From: Mycobacterium sp. ELW1
GTDB lineage: Bacteria; Actinomycetota; Actinomycetes; Mycobacteriales; Mycobacteriaceae
Length of the DNA stretch: 64,000 bases
Assembly: GCF_008329905.1 (NCBI RefSeq)
Contig: NZ_CP032155.1
Span: 4,340,001 to 4,404,000, forward strand
Reading direction: 5' to 3'
A model generated the notes under the pieces. It had not been told where the DNA came from, did not search any database, and was given only the letters and a program-made list of their open reading frames with translations. A program made the position numbers and the translations under genes. Positions 42,733-52,003 of the stretch are shown piece after piece (positions within the stretch are counted from its first letter, which is position 1; each line of letters starts with the position of its first letter).

Positions 42733-44238
42733 TCACCAGTCGCTGGGCGCGTAGTTCTTCACAAAACAACCGTGCAGATCTTCGCCCGCCTCGCCCCGGA
42801 CGATCGGGTCGTACACCCGGGCGGCGCCGTCGACGAGGTCGAGCGGCGCGTGAAATCCCTCGTCGGCCAGCCGCAGCTTGGTCGGGTGCGGCCGCTCGTC
42901 GGTGATCCAGCCGGTATCGACGGCGGTCATGAGAATGCCGTCCTGCTCCAGCATTTCACCGGCGCTGGTGCGGGTGAGCATGTTCAGAGCGGCTTTCGCC
43001 ATGTTGGTGTGCGGATGCCCCGGGCCCTTGTAGGCGCGGCTGAACTGCCCCTCCATGGCCGACACGTTCACGACGTACTTCCGGCGGGCCGGTGACGACG
43101 CCAGCGCCGGGCGCAGCCGGCTCACCAAGATGAACGGCGCAGTCTGGTTGCACAGCTGAACCTCGAGAAGTTCCATCGCGTCGACTTCGTGCACGCGCTG
43201 CGTCCAGCTGTTGATCGCGGCTGTGTCGGGCAGCAGGCCACCCGCGTCGATGGCGACGCCGGCCGCAATCCGCTCAGGTGATGCGCTGCGAGCGGTGAGG
43301 GCGAGTTCTGTGACCGGAGGGCAGGAGCGAAGCGACCGGGCCGCGGATGGCGTGCTGACCGGCGGCAACATGCAGGAGCGAAGCGACCCGGGAATTGATG
43401 GAGCGTGCGGGCTCTGATGCTCGGCGAGGCTGCCGGCGAGTGCCGCGGGATGGGCGTCGCTGACCCGGTCGAAAGTGACCACGTCGACCAGTTCAGGCGC
43501 CGGGGACCGCTCCGCCTCGACCAGCGCCGCGTACGAGCCGGGGGCTCGGCGCACCGTCTGGGCGGCGTTGTTGATCAGAATGTCCAGCGGACCCTGAGCG
43601 GCCACGGTGTCCGCGAGCGCGACAACCTGAGCCGGGTCACGCAGGTCGATGCCGACGATCCGCAGGCGATCGATCCAGTCGGCGCTGTCGGGCATCGCGG
43701 CGAATCGGCGTACGGCGTCGTTGGGAAACCGGGTGGTGATGGTGGTGTGGGCTCCGTCGCGCAGTAGCCGCAACGCGATGTACATGCCGATCTTGGCTCG
43801 CCCGCCGGTGAGCAGTGCGCGCCGGCCGCGCAGGTCGGTACGGGCGTCGCGCTTGGCGCGGTTGAGTGCCGCGCACTCCGGACAGAGTTGGTGATAGAAG
43901 GCGTCGACGACGGTGTGGTGGGTCTTGCAGATGTAGCAGGCCCGAGACCGGAGCAACGTGCCCGCCGAGGCCCCCGCTGCCGTCGACACCAATGGCAAGC
44001 CGGCCGTCTCGTCGTCGATCCGGCCGGGCGCACCGGTCGCGGTAGCGGCGATGACAGCACGGTCGGCGGCCGCGACCTCATCGCGCTTGGCTTTGCGGCG
44101 GGCCTTCCTGACCGATTTGAAGATGCCCGCGGTGGCCCGGCGCACGGCTACGGCGTCGGGGTGCTCGGGCGGCAACGACTCGACGTCGGCCAACACCTGA
44201 AGGCAGGTGTTGAGCTTGTCTGGGTCGATCGCGTTCAC
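42733..44238 (-). CDS. SDR-family oxidoreductase with zinc-ribbon head and in-frame insertion
   Basis: A 501-residue short-chain dehydrogenase. The N-terminal part has a Cys pair CYICKTHH and a second pair CPECAALNRAKRD, i.e. a zinc-ribbon-like head, before the Rossmann fold (RRALLTGGRAKIGMYIALRLL, LDILINNAAQT). The catalytic Ser-Tyr-Lys region reads VVNVSAMEGQFSRAYKGPGHPHTNMAKAALNML. Between residues about 265 and 320 a Ser/Pro-rich stretch, coded by a direct repeat, lengthens the protein. Relatives without it are about 30-40 residues shorter from memory, so it is probably an insertion. The substrate is unknown. Confidence 0.82.
   Translation of the reverse strand: MNAIDPDKLNTCLQVLADVESLPPEHPDAVAVRRATAGIFKSVRKARRKAKRDEVAAADRAVIAATATGAPGRIDDETAGLPLVSTAAGASAGTLLRSRACYICKTHHTVVDAFYHQLCPECAALNRAKRDARTDLRGRRALLTGGRAKIGMYIALRLLRDGAHTTITTRFPNDAVRRFAAMPDSADWIDRLRIVGIDLRDPAQVVALADTVAAQGPLDILINNAAQTVRRAPGSYAALVEAERSPAPELVDVVTFDRVSDAHPAALAGSLAEHQSPHAPSIPGSLRSCMLPPVSTPSAARSLRSCPPVTELALTARSASPERIAAGVAIDAGGLLPDTAAINSWTQRVHEVDAMELLEVQLCNQTAPFILVSRLRPALASSPARRKYVVNVSAMEGQFSRAYKGPGHPHTNMAKAALNMLTRTSAGEMLEQDGILMTAVDTGWITDERPHPTKLRLADEGFHAPLDLVDGAARVYDPIVRGEAGEDLHGCFVKNYAPSDW
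43311..43391. repeat. Two direct repeats inside the SDR gene
   Basis: The 17-mer GCAGGAGCGAAGCGACC occurs at 43321-43337 and 43372-43388. Each copy is preceded by TGACCGG-N-GG and followed by a G-rich stretch. On the coding strand the copies give two similar peptides (SLRSC followed by Pro-rich residues). Such GGAGCGAAGCGACC units are common interspersed elements in mycobacterial genomes. They fall between the Rossmann core and the catalytic half and keep the frame open. Confidence 0.6.
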
Positions 44239-44283
44239 CAGGGAAGAATACGGGGCTATTCGCGCAGGTCCTGCAACGACCGT

Positions 44284-45219
44284 TTACACCAGACCGGCGC
44301 CGGGCGACGGCGAGCTGGGTGCGACCGTCGTCGGGCTGGTCGTTGGTGACGGCGACGGATAGCTCGGCGCCTCCGCGGGATAACCGGGCTGCGGCCCGGG
44401 CAGGGAGGTGGCGGGGCCGGAGCCGGGCAGCGGCGCGTACATGGAGTCCGGCCCGTAGGGCGTCGTCGGGCCGTATCCGGGCGCGCTTCCGTAGCCCGGC
44501 ATGTGCTGACTGATCCCGGCGAGCAGCTTGGCTGCGACGAACGACGCCGCCTGGTTGGTGTAGCCCGGGACGTAGCCCTCGGTGTGCCCGCTCCACTCAT
44601 TGCCCGGACCCGCGTGACAGATCGGGTCAGCCGGATTGCACAGGTCGATGGCTTTGGCGCCGAGCAGCGCGCTCGTGGTCGGCAACGACTGGTTGGTGCG
44701 GGTCGCTACATTGCCGAAGGTCGCGACGGCGACGACGTTCTTGACGAACTCCGGCGGCAACGAACTCCCCCAGGGGATGCCGCCCACCGGAACGCCGGCC
44801 ACGATGTCGATCACGCTTGCACCTTGTGAGTATCCGCCGAGGACGATCTTGGTATCCGGGCAGGACGACACCGTCGATTTGATGTGCGAGATCACGTCGT
44901 TGGCGCCGTCTCCGCCGTGCAACTGCAGCTTGGTGGCCTTGTAGTTGACCGCGTAGGTGTCGATGTTCAGGCTGGGCGCTTGCTTACGCAGTGCGTCGAC
45001 GAGGGCGTCGCCGACCCGGCCCATACCGGCGGGCTCGTCGGTGCCGCGGGCAAAGACGACCTCGGCGTCCGGACAGTCGGCAGCCGACGCCAGCGGTGGC
45101 GCGACAGGACCGACGAGCAGTGCGCTCGTGACGAACAATGGCGAAGCAACCAGCCCGACCCAGCGACCGGCTGACCGGTCGCTCCCCACCGGGTGCCTAC
45201 GCTTGCAGCGAATAGGCAT
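44284..45219 (-). CDS. Secreted cutinase-family esterase
   Basis: A 311-residue exported serine esterase. The signal peptide ends in [20 protein letters not shown], with the conserved first Cys and the ARGT motif. The nucleophile elbow GYSQG holds Ser131; the catalytic Asp lies in NPADPICH and the His in SGHTEGY. A Pro/Gly/Ser-rich tail of about 70 residues follows ([17 protein letters not shown]), which is longer than in the simplest cutinases (Culp) and may anchor or span the envelope. It should cleave lipid esters outside the cell. Confidence 0.9.
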   Translation of the reverse strand: MPIRCKRRHPVGSDRSAGRWVGLVASPLFVTSALLVGPVAPPLASAADCPDAEVVFARGTDEPAGMGRVGDALVDALRKQAPSLNIDTYAVNYKATKLQLHGGDGANDVISHIKSTVSSCPDTKIVLGGYSQGASVIDIVAGVPVGGIPWGSSLPPEFVKNVVAVATFGNVATRTNQSLPTTSALLGAKAIDLCNPADPICHAGPGNEWSGHTEGYVPGYTNQAASFVAAKLLAGISQHMPGYGSAPGYGPTTPYGPDSMYAPLPGSGPATSLPGPQPGYPAEAPSYPSPSPTTSPTTVAPSSPSPGAGLV

Positions 45220-45337
45220 GCTTCAATCTAACCCCTTCTCCAGACGAATGAGCTGCGAGGGTGTCGGCGTATCTTCGATTTCGAATATTGACAGCAAAGA
45301 AAAATGCTGGAGATCTGCTTCCTGACCTGCTGGGTCG

Positions 45338-45949
45338 TCAGGCGGACAGGCCTTCGACTACCGCCAGCGCGGTGAGGTAGCGGACCTCCTCGGTGGCGGC
45401 GCGATCACTGAGGAACTGGCCGGAGGCGCCGGCCTGGGCGGCCATCAGCGCGCGGGTGAATGCCTCCGGGGTGACGGTCATCGTCCGGCCGGTCTTGGCG
45501 ATCAGCGCGACGAAGATCCCTTGCAGGCCTTCACGGAAGCGCTCGACCTGCGCGTCCAGGGCATGGGCGATCTCAGGCTGATGTGCGGCGCGAGCCACCA
45601 GGGCGGCATGCAGGGCGATGCGCGGCTGGTCGGCGACGCCCGCTTTCAGCAATTGGCGGACCACACGGTCGGTTTGGAGAACGCCCCGGGATCGCAGCAG
45701 GGGCTCGGCCGTACTCCGCAATCGCTCCACGAGCGCGTCGTTCTGGTGTTCGTAGACCTCGAAGAGCAGATCCTCCATGTCGTCGTAGCTGGAGTAGAAA
45801 GCCCCACGGGTGTAGCCGGCGGCCCGACACACCTCCTCGACGGAGAACCAAGTCCGGCCGCTGTCCCGGATGAGTTCGTCGGTGGCCTCGATCAAACGGG
45901 CCCGGGTGTTCGTGCGCCGCCGGGTTGTTCGCGCCTCTGTGACCTTCAC
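45338..45949 (-). CDS. TetR-family regulator divergent to the ABC/YhgE genes
   Basis: A 203-residue protein from a GTG at 45949. The DNA-binding domain is TRARLIEATDELIRDSGRTWFSVEEVCRAAGYTRGAFYSSYDDMEDLLFEVYE. The ligand domain is helical. A longer frame exists upstream but would overlap the presumed operator. It is divergent from the ATPase and YhgE/Pip genes with an 80-bp gap, which makes it their likely repressor. Confidence 0.85.
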   Translation of the reverse strand: MKVTEARTTRRRTNTRARLIEATDELIRDSGRTWFSVEEVCRAAGYTRGAFYSSYDDMEDLLFEVYEHQNDALVERLRSTAEPLLRSRGVLQTDRVVRQLLKAGVADQPRIALHAALVARAAHQPEIAHALDAQVERFREGLQGIFVALIAKTGRTMTVTPEAFTRALMAAQAGASGQFLSDRAATEEVRYLTALAVVEGLSA

Positions 45950-45979
45950 CGCAAATCGCCCTTCAGACTCGATACATTC

Positions 45980-46005
45980 CGTATTGGATGCATATCGTAT
46001 TGAAT
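45980..46005. promoter_or_regulatory. Direct repeat in the TetR/ABC divergent region
   Basis: CGTATTGGAT (45980-45989) and CGTATTGAAT (45996-46005) are 16 bases apart, start to start. The gap is AT-rich compared with its surroundings. The repeats lie between the two divergent genes and just in front of the AGGAGG site of the ATPase gene, so they are a plausible TetR operator or part of the promoters. Confidence 0.35.
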
Positions 46006-46029
46006 CATGCACACATCCAGGAGGCAACC

Positions 46030-46722
46030 ATGAGCCGACCCACCGCGGTCCCTCCTCAGCTGGTTCTTCCCGACGGCGACGGAATCATCGTGTCGCGCGG
46101 CTTGACGTTCGACGGTGAACACAGCCCACTGTTCAGCGACGTCGACGTGGACCTTGGGCCCGGCCTGCACGCGGTCCACATGCCCGGCGGTCACAGCCAG
46201 AAAGCACTGCTGCTCACGCTGGCCGGCCGGCTCAAGCCCAGCGCGGGCACTGTGGCCGTATTCGGCGAGACCGCGCCGCGGGCGATCCGCAAGCACTGCG
46301 CGATAGCCGCCTTCGGCGACATCGACGACCTGGACGAGGCCGTCACCGTGGGAACCGTCGTGACCGAACAGCGCCGCTGGCTCGCTCCCCTGTTCCGGCG
46401 ATCGAGCGGCGATGCCGACCGAGACGTACTGGCTGAGGTATTCGGGGACATCCACCGCCCGGCGCCGACCGACTACATCGGGGACCTGGGCGACCTGGAG
46501 ACGTTCCTGGTGCAGATCGCCCTGGCACTGTGCTCGGACCGACCGGTTCTGGTGGTCGGCGACCTCGAACAGGTCCGTGACAACGAACGACGGGCGCAGG
46601 CGGTACAACGCCTCGGCGCCCTGGCCGCCGATCGGATGGTCGTTGTGGGCGTGACGAATTCGCTCGGCGACCAAGCACCCGAGCATGAAGTGCACATCCC
46701 GAACATCGCGGGAAAGGACTAG
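46030..46722 (+). CDS. Degenerate ABC-type ATPase domain protein
   Basis: A 230-residue protein starting after an AGGAGG site. Layout follows an ABC ATPase: LTFDGEHSPLFSDVDVDLGPGLHAVHMPGG, then a Walker-A-like region GGHSQKALLLTLAGRLKPSAGTVAVFGE in which the usual GxxGxGKST is reduced to GGHSQK. The signature LSGGQ is missing (DLGDLETFLVQIALAL), but a Walker-B-like VLVVGDLEQV remains. It probably binds nucleotide weakly or not at all. It is followed by the YhgE/Pip membrane protein gene, and such pairs recur in actinobacteria. Confidence 0.7.
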   Translation: MSRPTAVPPQLVLPDGDGIIVSRGLTFDGEHSPLFSDVDVDLGPGLHAVHMPGGHSQKALLLTLAGRLKPSAGTVAVFGETAPRAIRKHCAIAAFGDIDDLDEAVTVGTVVTEQRRWLAPLFRRSSGDADRDVLAEVFGDIHRPAPTDYIGDLGDLETFLVQIALALCSDRPVLVVGDLEQVRDNERRAQAVQRLGALAADRMVVVGVTNSLGDQAPEHEVHIPNIAGKD

Positions 46723-46725
46723 GAG

Positions 46726-48671
46726 ATGGTGGGCGGACTTGCCCTCGGGTCGGAGATCAAACGCTTCGCCCGCAACCGGATGACACGGATCGCCGTCGTC
46801 GTCCTGATGCTGATGCCGCTGACCTACGGCGCGCTCTATCTGTGGGCGTACTCGGACCCGTTCGGTCATGTGAACAAAATGCCTGTGGCACTGGTCAATT
46901 CGGACCGGGGAACCACGGTGTCCGGTGAGCCGATGAACGTGGGTTCCCAGATCGCCGACAGCCTCACCAATGACGCAAGCCTGGACTGGCACCTGGTTGA
47001 TGACGCCGAGGCACGCGACGGGGTCGCACACGGCAAGTACTACTTCATGCTGGAATTGCCCCCGGACTTCAGCGAGGCGATCGCCTCGCCCACCACCGGC
47101 AGTCCCCGCAAGGCGCAACTGATCGCCGAATACAACGACGCCAACAACTACATCTCATCGAGCATCGGCCGCACCGCATTGGAGCAAGTGCTCAACGCCG
47201 TGTCCACCAGGATCTCCGGGCAAGCCGTCAACCAGGTGCTGTCGGTGATCACCACCTCGGGTGCCGGGATCAAACAGGCGGCCGACGGAGCGCGTCAGCT
47301 CTCGGATGGAGCGGCCCAACTCGACACTGGCGCAGGGCAGTTGGCCTCCGGCCTCGATTCCGCCCGCAATGGATCGGCCGAGCTGACTGCCGGCTCCCGC
47401 AAGCTGTCCGACGGTATCAACACCGCCACCGATCCCCTGCTGAAGATCACCAACCTGTTGGCGCAGATCGGCACTCAGAGCGATCAAGTCAGCGGCCAGG
47501 TGCAGGACAGCTCGTCCGCGCTGACGGACGCGTCCGCCGAACTCGACACCATCACCGGGGCGCAAGACACTGCCGCCCAGTCGTTGACATCGATCATCGA
47601 CAGCCTGTCGGCCAACCAGGATCCGGTGTCGGTGATCGCCACCGGAAAACTGCGTGACACCCGCGACCAACTGCTGGCCCACCAACGGACCGCGGCCATA
47701 CAGGCCAAGCTCGACAAGGCACGTGCGGCTGCCAACTCGGGCGGTCCCGTCGGTTCCGCGCTGACCGATATCTCGGCCAAGGGCAAGGAACTCTCCGACA
47801 AGCTCACTCAGTTGCGTGAAGGCGCCCAGCAGGTGGCGTCGGGCAATGCACAACTCAACGCCGGGATCGTCAAACTCGACGACGGCGCCCGGCAGCTGAA
47901 ATCCGGTACAGCGCAGCTGAGTTCCGGGGCGAACGAGCTGGCGACCAAGCTCTCCGAGGGCGCGCAGAAGGTTCCCGACTGGAGCCCACAGCAGAAGGAC
48001 GCGATCGCCGACACGATCGGTGGCCCGGTCCAGCTGACGAGCTCACACGAGAATTCGGCGCCGAACTTCGCCACCGGCATGGCGCCGTTCTTCCTCACGC
48101 TCGCGCTGTTCTTCGGTGCCATGCTGTTGTGGATGGCGTTCCGCCCGTTGCAGAACCGGGCCATCGCCGCGGAAATCAGTCCGCTCCGGGTGACGCTGGC
48201 CAGCTATCTGCCAGCCGTCCTGATCGGCATTCCGCAGGCGGTGATTCTGTACTGCGTCGTGCATTTCGCGCTGCACGTACACGCCGAGCATCCGGTGGCG
48301 ATGCTGGGCTTCATGATGCTGGCGTCGTGCGCCTTCATCGCGGTGGCGCAGGCGATCAGCGCCTTCTCGGCCCCGTATTGGGCAAGGTGTTGCTGATGAC
48401 GCTGCTGATGCTGCAACTCGTCAGCGCCGGCGGACTGTATCCCGTCGAGACCACCACCAAGCCGTTCCAGGCTTTCCACCGGCTCGACCCGATGACGTAC
48501 GGCGTCAATGGACTACGCCAGTTGATCCTCGGCGGCATCGACGGTCGGCTATGGCAGGCAGTGATCTTCATGGTCGCCCTGTGGTTGGGGTCGATACTGC
48601 TGACCTCACTGGCGGCCCGACGCAACCAGTTGTGGAACCTCACCCGGCTGGTGCCGAGCTTCAAGATGTAG
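46726..48671 (+). pseudogene. YhgE/Pip-family membrane protein, broken by a one-base frameshift
   Basis: The gene starts as a normal YhgE/Pip protein: N-terminal helix FARNRMTRIAVVVLMLMPLTYGALYLWAYSDPFGHV, a long extracytoplasmic coiled part with repeated GAxQLxxG units (ADGARQLSDGAAQLDTGAGQLASG), and C-terminal membrane helices. The first frame ends soon after FIAVAQAISAF at 48396, while the +1 frame continues the family with GPVLGKVLLMTLLMLQLVSAGGLYPVET to a TAG at 48671. One base missing near 48364-48368 explains this; the restored protein has 648 residues. Mutation or sequencing error. Confidence 0.82.
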
Positions 48672-48746
48672 TGCGGGTTGTCTTTGTGCCCGAACGCGCG
48701 AGATGCCCATGCGGGCAGTTCGGTTCACGTAATATCCCGCGGGGTG

Positions 48747-50476
48747 ATGGGCAGAACCGACCCAGCCACGTTGACGATCATCAGAGTCCAGGATGCGATC
48801 AACGACGCCGACCTCAGCAGTGGCGCCGTGATGCAGATCGTGGTGGACCAAGCACGCGCCGCTACCGGTGCCCCCGGGGCCGTGATCGAACTCGCCGAAG
48901 GCGACGACATGGTCTACACGATGGCCTCCGGTTCCCTCTGCGGCACCGAAGGCCTGCGACTGGCCCGGTTCGGCAGCCTGTCGGGTGAGTCGGCACGCAC
49001 AGGCAAAGCCCTGGTCTCCGACGACACCGAAACTGATGACCGTGTCGATACCGAGGCCTGTCGGCGAGTCGGAGCGCGGTCCATGATCGTGGTACCGCTG
49101 ATCGCCGGCGATCGTGTCCAAGGCGTGCTCAAGGTCATTTCCGGCCAGCCGCACGCCTTCGGTGACGACACTGTGAGCCTGCTCGAGCAGTTGGCGCATT
49201 TCATCGCCCGGGCGCTCGAGCGCGCGGCACTCGTCGACGAGAAGACGCGCGAGGCCACCAGCGATTCGCTGACGGGGTTGGCCAACCGCTCGGCATTCCT
49301 GGCCGCACTGAACAGATCGATCGACTCGGCGGCGGACAGCGACAGCGTCGTGGCGGTTGTTCTGTACGTGGGTCTGGACGGTTTCACGCGGATCAATCAC
49401 GCCTTCGGGCAAGCCGTTGGCGATCAGGTGCTCCAGGAGATCGGCCACCGTATCTCGATCACCTGGTGGCCGACGACCTCGCCGCCCGGATAGGCGGTGT
49501 TGAGTTCGCCGCGTTGTTGAGTTCATCGGCTCCCGCCGACTTGCCGGCCCTGCGCGAACAGCTTGTCACTGCATTGCAGAGGCCGATCGATACCGGCGCC
49601 GGGAGTGACACGGCCTTCGCCAGCTGCGGAACGGCGGTCGTTCGCGGTAGCGACCTGGCCGAGGCGGTCGTAGCGCGAGCCGACGCGTCGATGCACGCCT
49701 CCAAGCGCGTCACCGACGCCGGCTCGACAGGAATCGCATCGCGAGAACGCGTGGAGTTCGAGGAGCTCTTGTCGCGTGCAATCGCCGAGGGTCGCCTGGT
49801 CGCCTACGCCCAGCCGATCGTCGATGCCCGTACGGGAGAAGTGGTCGAGGAGGAACTGCTGGTTCGGATGATGGCAGTCGACGGCCACGCGATGGTGCCC
49901 GATGAATTCCTTCCGCAGGCACGACAGTTCGGCCTGATGCCGACCATCGATCGGTTCATGGTGGCGCGGGGTATCGAGTGCGCGAAGGCGGGCCGTCCGG
50001 TGGCGGTGAACATCTCGGTGGACTCGATCAACGACACGGCGACCAGTTCTGCGATCCTCGAGCAACTGCGACAGGCGGAAGACGCCGCCCAGCGGGTGTC
50101 CGTCGAGGTCACTGAACACGCGGCCCTGGCCTCCACCGATCTCGCCGCGCGATTCTCCGACGACATGGCGGCGCTGGGCTGCCGACTCGCGCTCGACGAC
50201 TTCGGCACCGGCTTCGGCTCGCTCATCGAACTCCGCGGAATGACGTTGTCCAAGTTGAAGATCGACAAGAGCTTCGTGTCCGGGATGCTGCGCAATGTGC
50301 AAGATGAATCGATCGTCCGGGCGATCGTCGCCGTCGCCAGGGAACTGGGGTTGCTCACCGTTGCCGAAGGGGTAGAAGACGCCAAGACCCGCAATCGCCT
50401 GATCGAACTCTGTATCGATCAGCTGCAGGGGTACCTCCTCGGGCGCCCGGAGCCGGTCCTGGCGACACCTCGGTAG
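48747..50476 (+). pseudogene. GAF-GGDEF-EAL cyclic-di-GMP protein, broken by a one-base frameshift
   Basis: The ATG (or the GTG just before it) opens a GAF domain (about residues 10-165) and a GGDEF-like domain starting SDSLTGLANRSAFLAALNR. The frame ends at 49493 after RIS. The +1 frame resumes as DHLVADDLAARIGGVEFAAL, where GGVEF replaces GGDEF, and goes through a C-terminal EAL domain (FEELLSRAIAEGRLVAYAQPIVD, VEVTEHAAL, LALDDFGTGFGSL, KIDKSFVSG) to 50476. EAL itself reads EEL. One base missing at 49455-49457 explains the break; the restored length is 576 residues. Cyclase activity would already be doubtful from GGVEF. Confidence 0.8.
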
Positions 50477-50881
50477 CGCAGTTCGCCACCCGCGACACGA
50501 TCTGGCTCCTGCCGACGTGCCGTAGCGCAAAATTCGCATTGAACTGGAACTGTGCATCGTCTCGAATGAGTCTTCCGGCCTGTGGCGAACTGGCGAAACT
50601 TGGCAATGTGTGGACGCGGTCCACACCGGCGTGTCGAGACCGCAGAACTCCGCCATGTCCGTCGACGCAGCGGCATAATCTCGGCCCACGGCAACGCGGG
50701 GGTCCACAGGTGTCGAGATTGCCGCGAGATCTTCGCGTGGCCATCCGTATCGATCGTACGATCGCGGAGCCAGATGCGGTCCCCATGATCTGGACGGCAA
50801 CGCGGGGGGTCCACAGGTTGTCGAGATTCGGTCCACGTTTACGCAGGTAATGGGTACGATTCCCCAGGTGAGGGGGCCACG
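50477..50881. other. 405-bp non-coding stretch with repeats and palindrome
   Basis: No convincing gene is present. The stretch contains two near-identical 33-34 bp direct repeats and a perfect palindrome CGATCGTACGATCG at 50751-50764. A more degenerate third copy starts near 50616. It must also hold the promoter of the DUF2510 gene at 50882. Confidence 0.5.
50688..50827. repeat. Pair of 33-34 bp direct repeats
   Basis: Copy 1 (50688-50720) and copy 2 (50794-50827) start ACGGCAACGCGGGG and end GTCGAGATT; copy 2 has one extra G and one extra T. They are 106 bases apart. Two copies only, with unequal lengths, so it is not a CRISPR array. They may be binding sites or leftovers of a mobile element. 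Confidence 0.6.
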
Positions 50882-51796
50882 GTGAGCGCGCCTGGCTGGT
50901 ATCCCGACCCATTGGGTGGTCGGGGTGCCCGCTACTGGGACGGCAACCGGTGGGATGGCGCGATTCAGTCCGGGCCACCGACAACTCCGCAAGAATGCCC
51001 AGAGCTTGCGCCGAAGACAGAGAAGTCGCGGCGCCTGTGGCCGCTATGGGTGGGCATGGGCGTGACCGTGGCGATCGCGGTCGGCTCTGCCCTTTTCGTG
51101 TTGACGCGCCCCGCCAGGGACATTCCGAAATCCGCGCCCCCGACGCCGACGACCCAAGCGACCTCGGCCGCTGCATCTGCGACGCCGCCGACCCCCACAT
51201 CTCCACCCGCCAGTGACGTAGCCCGCCGAGTAAAAACGTTGATGCAGGACCATTTCGACACCGATCCCAAGCTCCGAACGTTCGGACTGAAGATCGTCGA
51301 CGTCTCCTTGGTCCACAAAGTCGGCAACGAATACCGCGGCACCGCGACCATCAGCGGACCCGGCGGGACACTGCAAACCGCTGTCGATGTCACCGCAGAC
51401 GGCTCGAACATCATGTGGGAGATCGACTCCGACAAGCTGAACTTCACCCCGACATCAACGGCAGCGCCGCGAGCCGGCGCAGTCCCCGGCGCCGATGAGT
51501 TTGGATTCTTCGACGGGCCTCGATGCTCCCGCCTCGATGTGGCCGCGATAATTGTGCGGACGTCCCAATCCGAAGCAGTCGTCTGCCGAGGGGACGGCCC
51601 AAATCTATACTTCTACAAGGGATTACGGCTCTCCGATGGTGGAGAGATCACCTTGTCTGCAGTTCCTTCCGCGAATGGTTTCATAGCAACCAACCCTTCC
51701 GATGGAACCCAGTACGCCGTGACACTCAGTGGATTGACGATCACCACCGGGACCGGCGAGACATTCAGGGAACCAGCTATCGCGTCCGGACCATGA
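50882..51796 (+). CDS. DUF2510 membrane-anchored protein, copy 1
   Basis: A 304-residue protein. The DUF2510 motif at the N-terminus (GWYPDPLGGRGARYWDGNRWDG) is cytoplasmic; a transmembrane helix (about 58-80, LWVGMGVTVAIAVGSALFVL) follows; then a Pro/Thr linker and an extracytoplasmic domain with DHFDTDPKLRTFGLKIVDVSLVHKVGNEYRGTATI, a DUF4333-like strand pattern. The C-terminal half is unlike the second copy. Function unknown. GTG start with a GGGGG-rich ribosome site. Confidence 0.78.
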   Translation: MSAPGWYPDPLGGRGARYWDGNRWDGAIQSGPPTTPQECPELAPKTEKSRRLWPLWVGMGVTVAIAVGSALFVLTRPARDIPKSAPPTPTTQATSAAASATPPTPTSPPASDVARRVKTLMQDHFDTDPKLRTFGLKIVDVSLVHKVGNEYRGTATISGPGGTLQTAVDVTADGSNIMWEIDSDKLNFTPTSTAAPRAGAVPGADEFGFFDGPRCSRLDVAAIIVRTSQSEAVVCRGDGPNLYFYKGLRLSDGGEITLSAVPSANGFIATNPSDGTQYAVTLSGLTITTGTGETFREPAIASGP

Positions 51797-52003
51797 CACC
51801 GGCGATGGTGGAATAACGTGCTCGCTGACGCCTCCGGTGCGTCACGCCACGGCTCAGCTAAACCGCCTCGCGAAGCCTGTCGCGACCGGAGTCAGCCACC
51901 GGCGTACGCCGCGGCACCGACGAACCGGCTGCAGCGGATCCGCTCAGGAAAGTCCCAGGAACGGGCTAAAATCCGCTCATGACGTGGGGGAGGTCGGACG
52001 GCG

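Noticed and set aside
45274..45285. TTCGATTTCGAA as a LexA/SOS box
   Set aside because: It does not fit the mycobacterial TCGAAC-N4-GTTCGA consensus, and the downstream cutinase is not a DNA repair gene.
50419..50814. 131-codon minus-strand frame in the repeat region
   Set aside because: Arg/Pro-rich nonsense without a ribosome site; codon pattern unlike genes here.
50688..50827. Possible CRISPR array
   Set aside because: Only two near-identical copies of unequal length, no regular spacers and no cas genes.
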